Shown here: piece after piece, positions 7,607 to 16,600 of the stretch | Layout of the letters: every line of letters starts with the position of its first letter | Numbering within the stretch: position 1 is the stretch's first letter | Assembly (NCBI RefSeq): GCF_003201875.1 | Contig: NZ_QJKD01000002.1 | Coordinates: 496,001 to 560,000, forward strand | Origin: Hungatella effluvii | Lineage (GTDB): Bacteria; Bacillota; Clostridia; Lachnospirales; Lachnospiraceae | Length of the DNA stretch: 64,000 nt | Direction: 5' to 3' | Translations under genes and position numbers: made by a program | The notes under the pieces: generated by a model | Seen by the model: the letters and a program-made list of their open reading frames with translations, nothing else | Told to the model about the DNA's origin: nothing | Databases searched by the model: none

Positions 7607-8860
7607 ATGAAAAAAACACAGGGTGACGGCGGTCTTACGATAAAATATGCGGCGCTTCAGGGAAACTACTGGATGCTGTTTGGCTCGGTCTTTACGTTTA
7701 TAGCGGTATTTCTGCTGTCCCGGGGATTTTCGGCGGGCGGTGTCGGGGTTCTGATGGCCCTTGGAAATATCACGGGGGCAGTCCTGCAGCCGTGGATCGC
7801 CGCTGTGGCGGATAAGAGTGAGAAATATACGCTGAAACAGCTGATGATGTGTATCACCGTCCTGGGAATTATTCCGGCGGCAGCGCTGGCGCTTGTACCG
7901 GGATCGCGGTACCTGGCAGCAGGGCAGCTCATGGTGGTTATGGCCGTGGTAAGCGTTCAGCAGCCTCTGGTCAATGCGGTGAACGGATATTACTTAAGCC
8001 GCGGGAAATCCATGAACTTCGGGATTGCGAGAGGAACGGGCTCTCTGGGATTTGCGGTTCTTTCCTGGATTATGGGGTATTTTGTGGCGTCTTTCGGTGA
8101 AAATGTGATCCCTATTGCCATCTGCTTCCTGCTGGTCACCATGCTGGCAGTGCTTTCCTCATTTCGGATGGAACGAGGATGGGAAGATGACGCAGAAAAG
8201 GATGAGAGTGCAAAAAAGCCATCGGAGACCTCATCAAAAGGAGACGTCATTTCCCGGACACACGGCAGCGGCTGGGGGCTGATCAGAAAATACAGGAAGT
8301 TTTTCCTGGTGCTGGCCGGCATTGTATTTTTGTTCGCTTTTCACAATATGGTAAATACCTATTTAATACAGATCATGGGGCGGTTTGGCGGGGACAGCTC
8401 TGATATGGGAGCGTCCATAGCCATTGCTGCGGTCTGTGAGATTCCGGTGATGGTGATGTTTTCGAAAATTGCAGAGAGAATCAGGCCCAACCGTCTGCTT
8501 AAGATCGCAGGACTCGGCTTCCTGCTGAAAGCCGTTGCAATCTGGATGGCCGGCAGTGTGCTGCTGGTCCATGCAAGCCAGCTGCTTCAGGCCCTGTCCT
8601 TCGCGATCCTGATCCCGGCCTCCGTTTATTATTCGGATGAAGTGATGGAAGAGCAGGACCGGGTAAAAGGGCAGGCCTTCATTACTGCGGCTATCACGGT
8701 CGGCGGAATGGTGGGCAATCTCTTTGGCGGAAAGATCATTGACGCGGCAGGGGTTCCGGCCATGCTGACCATTGGTGTGGCCTGCGCGGGAGCCGGCATG
8801 CTCTTCGTCTGGATCGGTGCGGTTCCGACGAAAGAAAGGGGATCAGACGGCACATTATGA
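7607..8860 (+). CDS. MFS transporter
   Basis: A 417-residue permease with about twelve hydrophobic segments and a central cytoplasmic loop rich in charged residues (around residues 190-225). Its pattern, a short N-terminus followed by YWMLFGSVFTFIAVFLLSRGFSAGGVGVL, resembles the nucleoside/oligosaccharide proton-symporter-like MFS_1 group of Firmicutes. No substrate motif is evident. The stop overlaps the start of the following MATE gene by 4 bp (ATGA), so the two are translationally coupled and may export or import related compounds. Start supported by GGGAGGCGAGG. Confidence 0.85.
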   Translation: MKKTQGDGGLTIKYAALQGNYWMLFGSVFTFIAVFLLSRGFSAGGVGVLMALGNITGAVLQPWIAAVADKSEKYTLKQLMMCITVLGIIPAAALALVPGSRYLAAGQLMVVMAVVSVQQPLVNAVNGYYLSRGKSMNFGIARGTGSLGFAVLSWIMGYFVASFGENVIPIAICFLLVTMLAVLSSFRMERGWEDDAEKDESAKKPSETSSKGDVISRTHGSGWGLIRKYRKFFLVLAGIVFLFAFHNMVNTYLIQIMGRFGGDSSDMGASIAIAAVCEIPVMVMFSKIAERIRPNRLLKIAGLGFLLKAVAIWMAGSVLLVHASQLLQALSFAILIPASVYYSDEVMEEQDRVKGQAFITAAITVGGMVGNLFGGKIIDAAGVPAMLTIGVACAGAGMLFVWIGAVPTKERGSDGTL

Positions 8861-10194
8861 TGAAGGATATGACAAAGGGGAAGATACCGTCGGAGCTGAT
8901 CCGGTTTTCGATTCCGCTGATTCTGGGCAACTTGTTTCAGCTGACCTATAACGCGGTGGACTCGATCATCGTCGGCAGATGGGCGGGGGAGAATGCCCTT
9001 GCAGCGGTGGGAACGGCGAATCCCGTGATGAACATTGTGATCCTGGGGATTACCGGTATCTGTATCGGGGCCTCGGTATTAATGAGCGAATTTTTTGGGG
9101 CGGGCCGCGGGGAACAGCTGAAGCGCCAGGTGTCCACCACGCTGATCTTCGGCTGCTTCTTTTCGGCTGTCGTGGTTCTCCTGGGAGTGCTGTTTTCGGC
9201 CCCGGTTATGAGGGCACTGCGGGTGCCGGAGGAGATCTTTGGGGATGCAGTGCTGTATCTGAGGATTATCTTTCTCGGAATGCCGTTTACCTATCTGTAT
9301 AACGCGGTGGCGTCCGCCCTGCGGAGTGTGGGGGATTCCAGGACGCCGGTCCGTTTCCTGGCAATGGCCTCGGTGCTTAACGGCTGTCTGGACCTGATGT
9401 TTGTCGCCGGGTTTGGCATGGGAGTTGTGGGGGCGGCGCTGGCCACAGATATCGCGGAGGCGGTGTCTGCTGTCCTGTGCGTCGTCTACGTTTACCGGAA
9501 GGTGCCTCTGCTGCAATTGAAACGGGAGGATATCCGCATGGATAGAGAACTGCTGAAGCTGACGCTGAAGCACGGCTCCATTACAGCGCTGCAGCAGTCC
9601 TGCCAGCCCATTGGCAAGCTTCTGATCCAGGGAGCCATCAATCCGCTGGGGGTCAGTACGATAGCGGCATTTAATGCGGTGAACCGGGTGGATGATTTTG
9701 CATTTACTCCGGAACAGAGTATCTCAAGTGGTATGATGACGTTTATCGCCCAGAACCGGGGGGCAGGGAAGAAAGAACGCGTGAAGAAAGGCTTACGGTA
9801 CGGTCTCCTCGTCGAAGCAGGATACTGGGTGATAATCTGCACAGCGATCCTGCTTCTGAAGGAGCCTCTGATGAGGCTGTTTGTATCGGAGGGAGATACG
9901 AAGATGGTGGCGCCCGGCGTGGAGTATTTGAGCCTGATGGCATTCTTTTATCTGATGCCGGCATTTACCAACGGAATCCAGGGTTTTTTCAGGGGAATGG
10001 GGAATATGTCGATTACGCTGGTCTCCACGCTGATCCAGATCACCTTCCGTGTTGTCTTTGTATATCTTCTGGTGCCGCGGATGGGAATGACAGGGGTCGC
10101 CTGGGCCTGTCTGATTGGCTGGAGTTTCATGCTCATGGCGGAAGTTCCGTATTACTTCTGGTTTAAACGCCGCCACGAGCTGTTAAAGAATTAA
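8857..10194 (+). CDS. MATE family efflux transporter
   Basis: A 445-residue membrane protein with twelve predicted helices. The opening IPSELIRFSIPLILGNLFQ and the NAVDSIIVGRWAGENALAAVG string are typical of the NorM/DinF-type MATE proteins, which exchange H+ or Na+ for cationic drugs or metabolites. The second half repeats the fold (GSITALQQSCQPIGKLLIQG, then NAVNRVDDFAFTPEQSISSGMMTFIAQN). It overlaps the MFS gene by 4 bp and converges on the hydrogenase gene only 5 bp away, with no obvious terminator in between. The substrate is unknown. Confidence 0.9.
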   Translation: MMKDMTKGKIPSELIRFSIPLILGNLFQLTYNAVDSIIVGRWAGENALAAVGTANPVMNIVILGITGICIGASVLMSEFFGAGRGEQLKRQVSTTLIFGCFFSAVVVLLGVLFSAPVMRALRVPEEIFGDAVLYLRIIFLGMPFTYLYNAVASALRSVGDSRTPVRFLAMASVLNGCLDLMFVAGFGMGVVGAALATDIAEAVSAVLCVVYVYRKVPLLQLKREDIRMDRELLKLTLKHGSITALQQSCQPIGKLLIQGAINPLGVSTIAAFNAVNRVDDFAFTPEQSISSGMMTFIAQNRGAGKKERVKKGLRYGLLVEAGYWVIICTAILLLKEPLMRLFVSEGDTKMVAPGVEYLSLMAFFYLMPAFTNGIQGFFRGMGNMSITLVSTLIQITFRVVFVYLLVPRMGMTGVAWACLIGWSFMLMAEVPYYFWFKRRHELLKN

Positions 10195-10199
10195 ATCAA

Positions 10200-11576
10200 T
10201 CAACTTTTGCCTAAATCGCTGCTTCTGTCTATGTAGGAGGTGTGAAGCATCTCCTCCGCGAGAGGGCTGAGCGGTTTTTCATAGAAATTCTTATAAATGG
10301 CTTTTATCTCCGGGTTTTCATGGGATAAACGCAGCTTCATCTGGCGGTCTCTCGCGTAGAGGCCATCAATTCGTTTCTGACGCAGCCCGTCGCCGGAGAA
10401 GTTCTTGTCCTTCGGCTGTCCGCCGCCGCCGATACAGCCGCCCGGGCAGGTCATGACTTCTATGAACTGATAGAATTTTTCGCCGCGTTTGATGCTGTCC
10501 AATAGGCGTCTGGCGTTGGCTGTGCCATAGACGACGGCAATGTCCAGCCTGGTTCCCGCGATGGTGAGAGAAGCCTCCTTCGTGCCGGCCAGTCCGCGGA
10601 CTTCCTTAAGGTCATAGAGATCATCGGGGACCGGTTCGCCTGTAAGAGCAGCATAGGCGGTACGGACCGCGGCTTCCATGACGCCGCCGGTATTGCCGAA
10701 GATCACTCCCGCGCCGGAACCCTTTCCCATAAACGGATCGTATCCAGAAGGTTCCAGAGCAAGGAAATCGATGCCCTCCGCCCTGGCCCACTGGGCCAGT
10801 TCTCTTGTGGTGATGACGTAGTCCATATCACGCATGCCTTCGATTCCCAGCGTTTTGCCTGCGGAACACATCTCCTCACGGCGAATCTCGAATTTCTTTG
10901 CGGTACATGGGGTGACCGCTACGTTTACGATCTTTTTCGGGTCCAGGTTTTCCTGATTGGCAAAATACGTCTTGATGGTCGGACCCTGCATACCGATGGG
11001 GCTCTTGGAGGTGGAGAGATTTTCCTTGAATTCCGGATAGTACGTCTCCACAAATTTTACCCAGGCGGGGCAGCAGCTGGTGAGCTGGGGAATGGGGATA
11101 TTGCTGCTGGTTAACCGGCGGATCAGTTCGTTGGCCTCTTCCATAATGGTCAAGTCGGCTGCGAAATTGGTATCCAGAACGTAATCACCGCCCAGGGCGC
11201 GAAGCAGTGCAACCATGCGGTCTTCCACAAAGCTTCCCTCTTCCATGCCGAATTCTTCTCCGAGCGCCACGCGCACAGACGGCGATGTGGAGAAGATGAC
11301 GATTTTGCCGGGGTCGTTCACGGCTGCTTTTACGCTTTCCCATTCAGGAACTTCTGTAATACAGCCGACAGGACAGACATTGGCGCACTGACCACAGTGG
11401 ATGCAGATGGCGGTGTCGCCCGTCTTTAACAGATCATAGTAGCCTGCGACTCCGATGGACTCGGTACAGACCGTTTTACACTGGCCGCATTTGATACACA
11501 ATTCCTCATGCCGCATGACAGAGGGATTATCCGGCTCGATGGGGACCCGGATGTCGGTAAATAGGTGTTTGCTCAT
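10200..11576 (-). CDS. Monomeric [FeFe] hydrogenase
   Basis: A 458-residue [FeFe] hydrogenase that reduces protons with ferredoxin electrons or oxidises H2. The N-terminal ferredoxin-like domain has two 4Fe-4S motifs: CIKCGQCKTVC and CIHCGQCANVCPVGC. The H-cluster domain shows all three signature loops: L1 TSCCPAWV, L2 TPCTAKKFEI and L3 EVMTCPGGCIGGGGQP. L2 begins with T where best-studied group A enzymes have M. There is no N-terminal 2Fe-2S or His-ligated cluster, so it is of the short type seen in clostridia. No maturase or bifurcating partner lies nearby. It has a perfect consensus promoter with a palindrome over the start site, pointing to a strong, repressible gene. Confidence 0.95.
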   Translation of the reverse strand: MSKHLFTDIRVPIEPDNPSVMRHEELCIKCGQCKTVCTESIGVAGYYDLLKTGDTAICIHCGQCANVCPVGCITEVPEWESVKAAVNDPGKIVIFSTSPSVRVALGEEFGMEEGSFVEDRMVALLRALGGDYVLDTNFAADLTIMEEANELIRRLTSSNIPIPQLTSCCPAWVKFVETYYPEFKENLSTSKSPIGMQGPTIKTYFANQENLDPKKIVNVAVTPCTAKKFEIRREEMCSAGKTLGIEGMRDMDYVITTRELAQWARAEGIDFLALEPSGYDPFMGKGSGAGVIFGNTGGVMEAAVRTAYAALTGEPVPDDLYDLKEVRGLAGTKEASLTIAGTRLDIAVVYGTANARRLLDSIKRGEKFYQFIEVMTCPGGCIGGGGQPKDKNFSGDGLRQKRIDGLYARDRQMKLRLSHENPEIKAIYKNFYEKPLSPLAEEMLHTSYIDRSSDLGKS

Positions 11577-11603
11577 GTGAATATTCCTCCTGAGTACGAA
11601 TTA

Positions 11604-11620
11604 ATAACAGTAACTGTTAT
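11604..11620. promoter_or_regulatory. Palindromic operator at the hydrogenase start site
   Basis: ATAACAGT and ACTGTTAT are perfect 8-bp inverted arms around a single A. The site lies directly after the hydrogenase -10 box, where a repressor would block initiation. It does not match the Rex or Fnr consensus I know. Confidence 0.55.
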
Positions 11621-11622
11621 CG

Positions 11623-11651
11623 ATTATAAAACTTCTGACATATTTTGTCAA
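11623..11651 (-). promoter_or_regulatory. Consensus promoter of the hydrogenase gene
   Basis: Read on the minus strand: TTGACA (11651-11646), 17 bp, TATAAT (11628-11623). Both hexamers are perfect sigma-A consensus, which predicts strong expression unless repressed. Confidence 0.85.
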
Positions 11652-11771
11652 TGGCGTTCTCCTGTTTTTTATATTCGTTGGTAATGGTTCAGCCTTCGTT
11701 TGTGCCTTTTGCGACAGCAGATGGCGGCCAGAGAGCATCGTAAAGAAATCGTGAAGATTCGGGAAATGCCA

Positions 11772-11800
11772 TTGTAAGAAAGGCGCGGAGGCGGTATAAT
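11772..11800 (+). promoter_or_regulatory. Promoter of a candidate small RNA
   Basis: TTGTAA (11772-11777), 17 bp, TATAAT (11795-11800). No gene starts downstream before a strong terminator, so it would drive a short RNA. Confidence 0.55.
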
Positions 11801-11806
11801 TTTCTT

Positions 11807-11918
11807 GTAATTAAGGAAGCAGCCCCCCCAATAATAATGTTTCCATACAACACATTTCCCCGTCCGGGAACCACAGCCGCTGATTCAGCCGCTGTGGTTT
11901 TCGGGCGGGGGATTTTTA
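11807..11918 (+). ncRNA. Candidate ~110-nt small RNA
   Basis: The interval runs from the predicted start point to the end of a strong terminator hairpin. Its 5' part is unstructured and contains GGAAGCAG followed by seven C; its 3' half is a long hairpin (arms ~11859-11880 and 11888-11909) and a T-rich tail. A 29-codon frame beginning at an ATG in it lacks a spaced ribosome site. I do not recognise an Rfam family. Support is only promoter plus terminator plus absence of a gene. Confidence 0.4.
11859..11917 (+). terminator. Terminator of the candidate small RNA
   Basis: A GC-rich hairpin whose core CCACAGCCGC pairs with GCCGCTGTGG, extended by CCGTCCGGGAA with its partner, has a 7-base loop and is followed by GGATTTTTATT. 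Confidence 0.75.
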
Positions 11919-11946
11919 TTTCATAGAAAAGTTCGTTCTATGAAAT
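11918..11946. repeat. 11-bp inverted repeat ATTTCATAGAA
   Basis: Perfect 11-base arms (11918-11928, 11936-11946) with a 7-base loop follow the terminator. It could be an operator, or a processing hairpin of readthrough RNA. The 70 bp after it (to ~12020) hold another small hairpin (CCTCC/GGAGG, 11953-11966) and no gene. Confidence 0.5.
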
Positions 11947-12023
11947 AAAGACCCTCCGGGCAGGAGGCGTACTCTGCGCTAAGGAAGTATGACCGCTGAA
12001 GCAACCGCGCTCTGTGGGTTTTC

Positions 12024-12052
12024 TTGACGGATAGGGGAATATTCGATACAAT
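12024..12052 (+). promoter_or_regulatory. Promoter of the HAD phosphatase operon
   Basis: TTGACG (12024-12029), 17 bp, TACAAT (12047-12052), 38 bp before the HAD gene. Confidence 0.7.
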
Positions 12053-12090
12053 GTAGACATCTGTAATTACAAGAGACGGGAGATAAGAAG

Positions 12091-12711
12091 ATGATAAAGA
12101 ATATTGTATTTGATATGGGAAAAGTGCTGGTCGGCTATGACGCGGACAGAGTCTGCGGCCATTACATGGATGACGAAGAGGAGAAAAAGGCGGTCAGCAC
12201 CAGCGTGTTCGTGTCGCCGGAATGGCTGATGCTGGATATGGGCGTGATTTCGGAGGAAGAGGCTTTGAAACGGATGCAGGCCAGACTGGAAACGGATCAT
12301 GCGAAGGAGATGGCGGCCCTCTGCCTGGCGCACTGGCATGAGTATAACATGTGGCCTATGGAGAGTATGGGGGAGCTGGTTCGGGAACTGAAGGCGATGG
12401 GGTACGGAATCTACCTCTGCTCCAACGCGTCTGAGCGGCTTTTGGAATGTTACCGGATTATCCCGGGCATTGAATGCTTTGACGGAATCCTCTTCTCTGC
12501 AGAGGTGAAATGCGTGAAGCCGCAGCAGGAGATGTACCAGCATTTATTTGAAAGGTTCCATTTAAAGCCGGAAGAGTGTTTCTTCATTGATGATATGATG
12601 TTAAATATCGAAGGCGCCAGAGCCTGCGGTATGGACGGATACTGTTTTGCGGATGGTGACGAGGCGGCGCTCCGGGCTGCTTTGAAGCGGCTGAACAGGA
12701 ATGCGGATTAG
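12091..12711 (+). CDS. HAD family phosphatase (YihX-like)
   Basis: A 206-residue haloacid dehalogenase superfamily hydrolase. Motif I is FDMGKVLVGYD (nucleophile Asp at about residue 8, with G in place of the usual second Asp two residues later, as in FDxGxV subfamilies such as YihX). Motif II is LCSNAS, motif III the Lys of CVKPQQEMY, and motif IV FFIDDMMLNIEGA. A four-helix cap lies between I and II. Known relatives dephosphorylate sugar phosphates such as glucose 1-phosphate or act on small phosphoesters; the real substrate is unknown. A GGGAGATAAGAAG site precedes the ATG. The glycosylase gene follows after 19 bp and probably shares the transcript. Confidence 0.88.
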   Translation: MIKNIVFDMGKVLVGYDADRVCGHYMDDEEEKKAVSTSVFVSPEWLMLDMGVISEEEALKRMQARLETDHAKEMAALCLAHWHEYNMWPMESMGELVRELKAMGYGIYLCSNASERLLECYRIIPGIECFDGILFSAEVKCVKPQQEMYQHLFERFHLKPEECFFIDDMMLNIEGARACGMDGYCFADGDEAALRAALKRLNRNAD

Positions 12712-12730
12712 GGCATGATGGAGACCATGA

Positions 12731-13594
12731 ATGTACAAGACAGAGATTAAAAATATGGATTTGGGCCAGCTGGCGAAGTCCGGCCAGTGCTTCCGTATGC
12801 GGCTCGCTGCGGAAATGGAGCATGGCGGAATATGGTCCGCGGCCGCCGGGGGACGGTATGTGGAAGTCATGCAGGATGGGAGCCATTTCCTGTTTTCCTG
12901 TGAGGAAGACGAATTTGAAGGGGGCTGGCGTACGTATTTCGATATGGATACGGACTATGAGGCGGTAAAACGCTCGGTGGACCCGGAGGATGAGTACCTG
13001 CAGGCGGCCATGGCCTTTGGCGGCGGCGTGCGGATTCTCCGCCAGGATCTGTGGGAGATGATCGTCACCTTCCTGATTTCACAGAACAATAATATTCCCC
13101 GAATCCGAAACAGCGTGGACGCACTGTGTGCGAGATTCGGGGAAAAGAAAACCGGTATTGGGCTGGTTTTGGATCTGGAAGGCTGTGTGAAAACGGTGGA
13201 GAAGACGTACGACCCGTTTCCGGAGGCAGGGGCGGTAGCGGCGGGAGGTCTGGAAGGGCTTGCCGGCCTGGGACTCGGATACCGGGATAAGTACATATGG
13301 ACCATGGCGGAGAAATGCAGCGGCCCGGACGGCACAAAGTGGCTGGATGACCTGCGCGCCGCCGACTATCACACGGCTCACGGCATGCTCACGGCAGAAT
13401 TTGGCATCGGCAGGAAGGTAGCAGACTGTGTCTGTTTATTCGGGCTTCACCACGTGGAGGCATTTCCGGTGGACACCCATGTAAAACAGATTGTGAACAC
13501 TTATTATCCCGGCGGTTTTCCGCTCGAACGGTATCGGGGATACGCGGGGATTCTGCAGCAGTACATGTTTTATTATAAACTGAACGATAAGTAA
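12731..13594 (+). CDS. OGG1-like 8-oxoguanine DNA glycosylase/AP lyase
   Basis: A 287-residue HhH-GPD superfamily glycosylase. The N-terminal ~115 residues form the OGG/AlkA-type beta domain (FRMRLAAEMEHGG...). The helical domain has VTFLISQNNNIPRIRNSVDALCARFG. The catalytic hairpin is GIGRKVADCVCLFGL, whose Lys corresponds to the Schiff-base Lys of OGG1, and FPVDTHVKQ supplies the catalytic Asp. Presence of both Lys and Asp argues for a bifunctional glycosylase/lyase that removes 8-oxoguanine rather than a monofunctional AlkA. GGAG lies 7 bp before the start. It is followed after 13 bp by the J-domain/TPR gene, so the operon continues. Confidence 0.9.
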   Translation: MYKTEIKNMDLGQLAKSGQCFRMRLAAEMEHGGIWSAAAGGRYVEVMQDGSHFLFSCEEDEFEGGWRTYFDMDTDYEAVKRSVDPEDEYLQAAMAFGGGVRILRQDLWEMIVTFLISQNNNIPRIRNSVDALCARFGEKKTGIGLVLDLEGCVKTVEKTYDPFPEAGAVAAGGLEGLAGLGLGYRDKYIWTMAEKCSGPDGTKWLDDLRAADYHTAHGMLTAEFGIGRKVADCVCLFGLHHVEAFPVDTHVKQIVNTYYPGGFPLERYRGYAGILQQYMFYYKLNDK

Positions 13595-13607
13595 GGCAGG
13601 GGATCTT

Positions 13608-16600
13608 ATGGAAAAAGAGATGAGTTTTCATATCCTGGGCATCGAAGAGACGAAGGATGAGAACGCCGTGAAAATGGCTTACAGGAAGCTTCTGAAGGAG
13701 ACGAATCCGGAAGACGACCCGGAGGGCTTTAAGCGCCTGCGAACGGCGTACGAGACTGCGGCGGCATATGCCGCGAATTCGGATGACGAGACGAAACCGG
13801 AAAACGGCGGCTGTACGGAGGAAAAGACTGCGGTTGACGCGTGGATGGACCGGGTCGGCGAGTGCTACAGCGATGTATACGACCGCGCCGATGAACAGGC
13901 GTGGAGGGAGCTTCTGGAGGATCCGGTCTGTGACGGTCTGGATACGTCGCTGGAAGCCAGAGAGCGGCTTCTGGCCTATCTGATGAATCACGTCTATCTG
14001 CCGCAGAAGATATGGAAGCTGCTGGATAAAAACTTTCAGATTGTGGAAGATATCGAATTTCTGGAGGAGAAATTTCCAAAGAATTTTTTGAATTATGTCG
14101 AGTATTACGTGGGACATGAGGGCTTCATCCGGTTCGAGTATTTCCGGCGCAGGGGCGCGGGGGAAGAGAATGTGGATGGCTATCTGGACCACTATTTTGC
14201 GGTGAAGAAAAAGATGGACAGAAATGAGGTCGAGGGATGCGGGCAGGAACTGGACGACCTGGCGGCGTTTGGTGTCTGGCATCCTTACGAGGAGGTGGAG
14301 CGCCTGCGTCTCCTGCTTGCGGAGGATGATGCCGCCGGTGCGGCGCGTCTCGCCGATGAGCTGGAGGAAACCTGCGGCGGTTCCATGAGAAATGACCCTT
14401 ATATCTGGTCCTATATCGGACGGGCCCGTTATCGGGAAGGAAAAAAGGATGAGGCATATACCGTCTGGACCAGAGTGCTGAACGACTATCCGGACTATTA
14501 TCAGGCCAAGTCCGGCGCAGTCTCCTGTCTGATGGAGAAGGGGCGGTTCTGGCAGGCCCGGGAATGGATGATGGAGATCCTGGAGCTGGACGGGCGCGAT
14601 GAGGAGATACTCGGTCGGCTGAAGGAGGCCAATGAGGCACTGATCACAAGGCTTCAGGAAAATCCGGAGTACCATGAAGAGGCAAAGGACATCCCGGCGG
14701 AAGAGGGGGCCATTGAGCTGGCCTGGTGCCTGTTCCAGAATGAGAGGCTCGATGAGACGATACGGTATCTGGAGAACTATACACCGGAAGAGGGACAGGA
14801 ATACAGCTACACTAATCTGTTCGGCCGTGTTTTATATCAGGCGGAGCGCTATCGGGAAGCGCGCCCTTATTTAGAGGAGTGGCTCCGTATGATTACCGAG
14901 ACCGTGGATGACGGGACGCAGGAGAATCAGAGGCGGAGATCCAGACTGGGGCGGGCGCTCTATATTCTGGGCGGATGCTGTTACCAGCTGGGGGAACAGG
15001 AGGACGCGGCCGCGTATGTGGAACGGGCGGCAAAAGAAGCGGACAGCCAGCAGGAGCGTATGGGGTACCGTCAGTACCTCGCCCACATTCTCTGTGAGTC
15101 GAAGCAGTATGAGCAGGCGGTGGACGTCTGCGATCAGATTCTGGAGGAAGATGAGAATTACTATCCGGCCTATTTAATCAGGCAGGAAGCGTGCTATGAG
15201 CTGAGAAAGGGTCAGCAGGTTGTGGATGATTACCACCGGGCGGTAGGCATTTTCGCCGGATATTATAAGCCGTATCTTTTGGCTGCGCAGGTATTTTTCT
15301 ATCATGACCAGTTTGAGGATGCCAAGGGAGTCATCGACCGGGCAAAGGAGAACGGGGTGGAGTTTTCCAGCTGCTTAAAGCTGTATGAGGTGAAGATTCT
15401 GCGCAATCTGGCGGGGAAGAAGGAGGAGAGGGAGCTTCCCTTAAAGCTTTGCGGGGAGTTAATGAAGGAGATAGAGGGTGAAACGGACATTGAGGATACT
15501 TCCGAGGTGGAATTCGAGACGGCCCTCCTTCACTGGGATAACGATGAGTTTCAGGAGGCCCTGTCACACATGGCCGAGGCTATTCGGAAAAATGCGGGCC
15601 GGATGCAGTACCGGCTGGTGCGCGGGAACATTTATCTGGATATGAAGAAGTACAATGAGGCACTGACGGAATACGCCGGCGCCGAGGAGGTCTATCGCAG
15701 CTCGCCCTCCCTTTATTATAACCGGGGACTGTGCTATGAGGGAAAGAAGATGAAGGTGCAGGCCGCCGAGAACTTTGAAAAGGCGCTGGAACTTCAGGAG
15801 GGGTATCGAGATGCCTGCGAGAAGCTGGCGGATTACTACCGGGAAAAATATGAGGATCAGTACAAACGGGCTGATTTTGACACTTCTATCGCCTATATCA
15901 GCCGTCAGATCGCGGTTACGGAGAACTGCTACTATCTGGTGCACCGCGGCCTGATCTATATGAACGCCATGGAACTCGACGAGGCCATACGCGACTTCGA
16001 AAAAGCGCTCGAGTACGTCCCGGAGGACTGGGCGGCGCATAACAACCTGGGGTGCTGCTATAAGTATCTGGGCCGTTTTGAGGAGGCCATCGGATATTTC
16101 GAGAAGGCCGTGGAATATATGGAGGACAGCAAAAGCCTGCTTCCGTACAGCAATATGGCCGACTGCTATGAGGCGCTTGGGGATTACCGGAAAGCGATCG
16201 AATGCTATCAGAAGGATCTGAAGCTGTTTCCGGATTACACGTCGTTCTGGAAGGAAATCGGCCAGCTTTACGCCTACCTTGGAGAGTATGACAGGGCGGA
16301 GGAGGCCTACGGCCAAACGAAGAAGATGGACGACTACTACAGCCGTATGGGTGATCTGTGGTTTTACCAGGGAAACGATAAAAAGGCCCTGCATTTTTAT
16401 AAGAAAGGGATTGAGAATGCGGCGGCGGATAAGAAGGCGGAACGGCAGTCCGATTTAGGCCAGGCTTATATGGACCAGCTGCAAAACTATTCGAAGGCGG
16501 CGGCCTGGCTGAAACGGGCGATTGCCAGAACGACGGATCACGGCGATTTATTCGACTATGAACGGTATCTTGCGCGGGCGTATTACCTGATGGGCAAATA

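Noticed and set aside
11604-11620. Rex or Fnr site at the hydrogenase promoter
   Set aside because: Half-sites do not match TTGTTAA or TTGAT, so only a generic operator is claimed.
11837-11926. A 29-codon peptide gene within the candidate small RNA
   Set aside because: No properly spaced ribosome site, and the terminator hairpin lies inside the frame.
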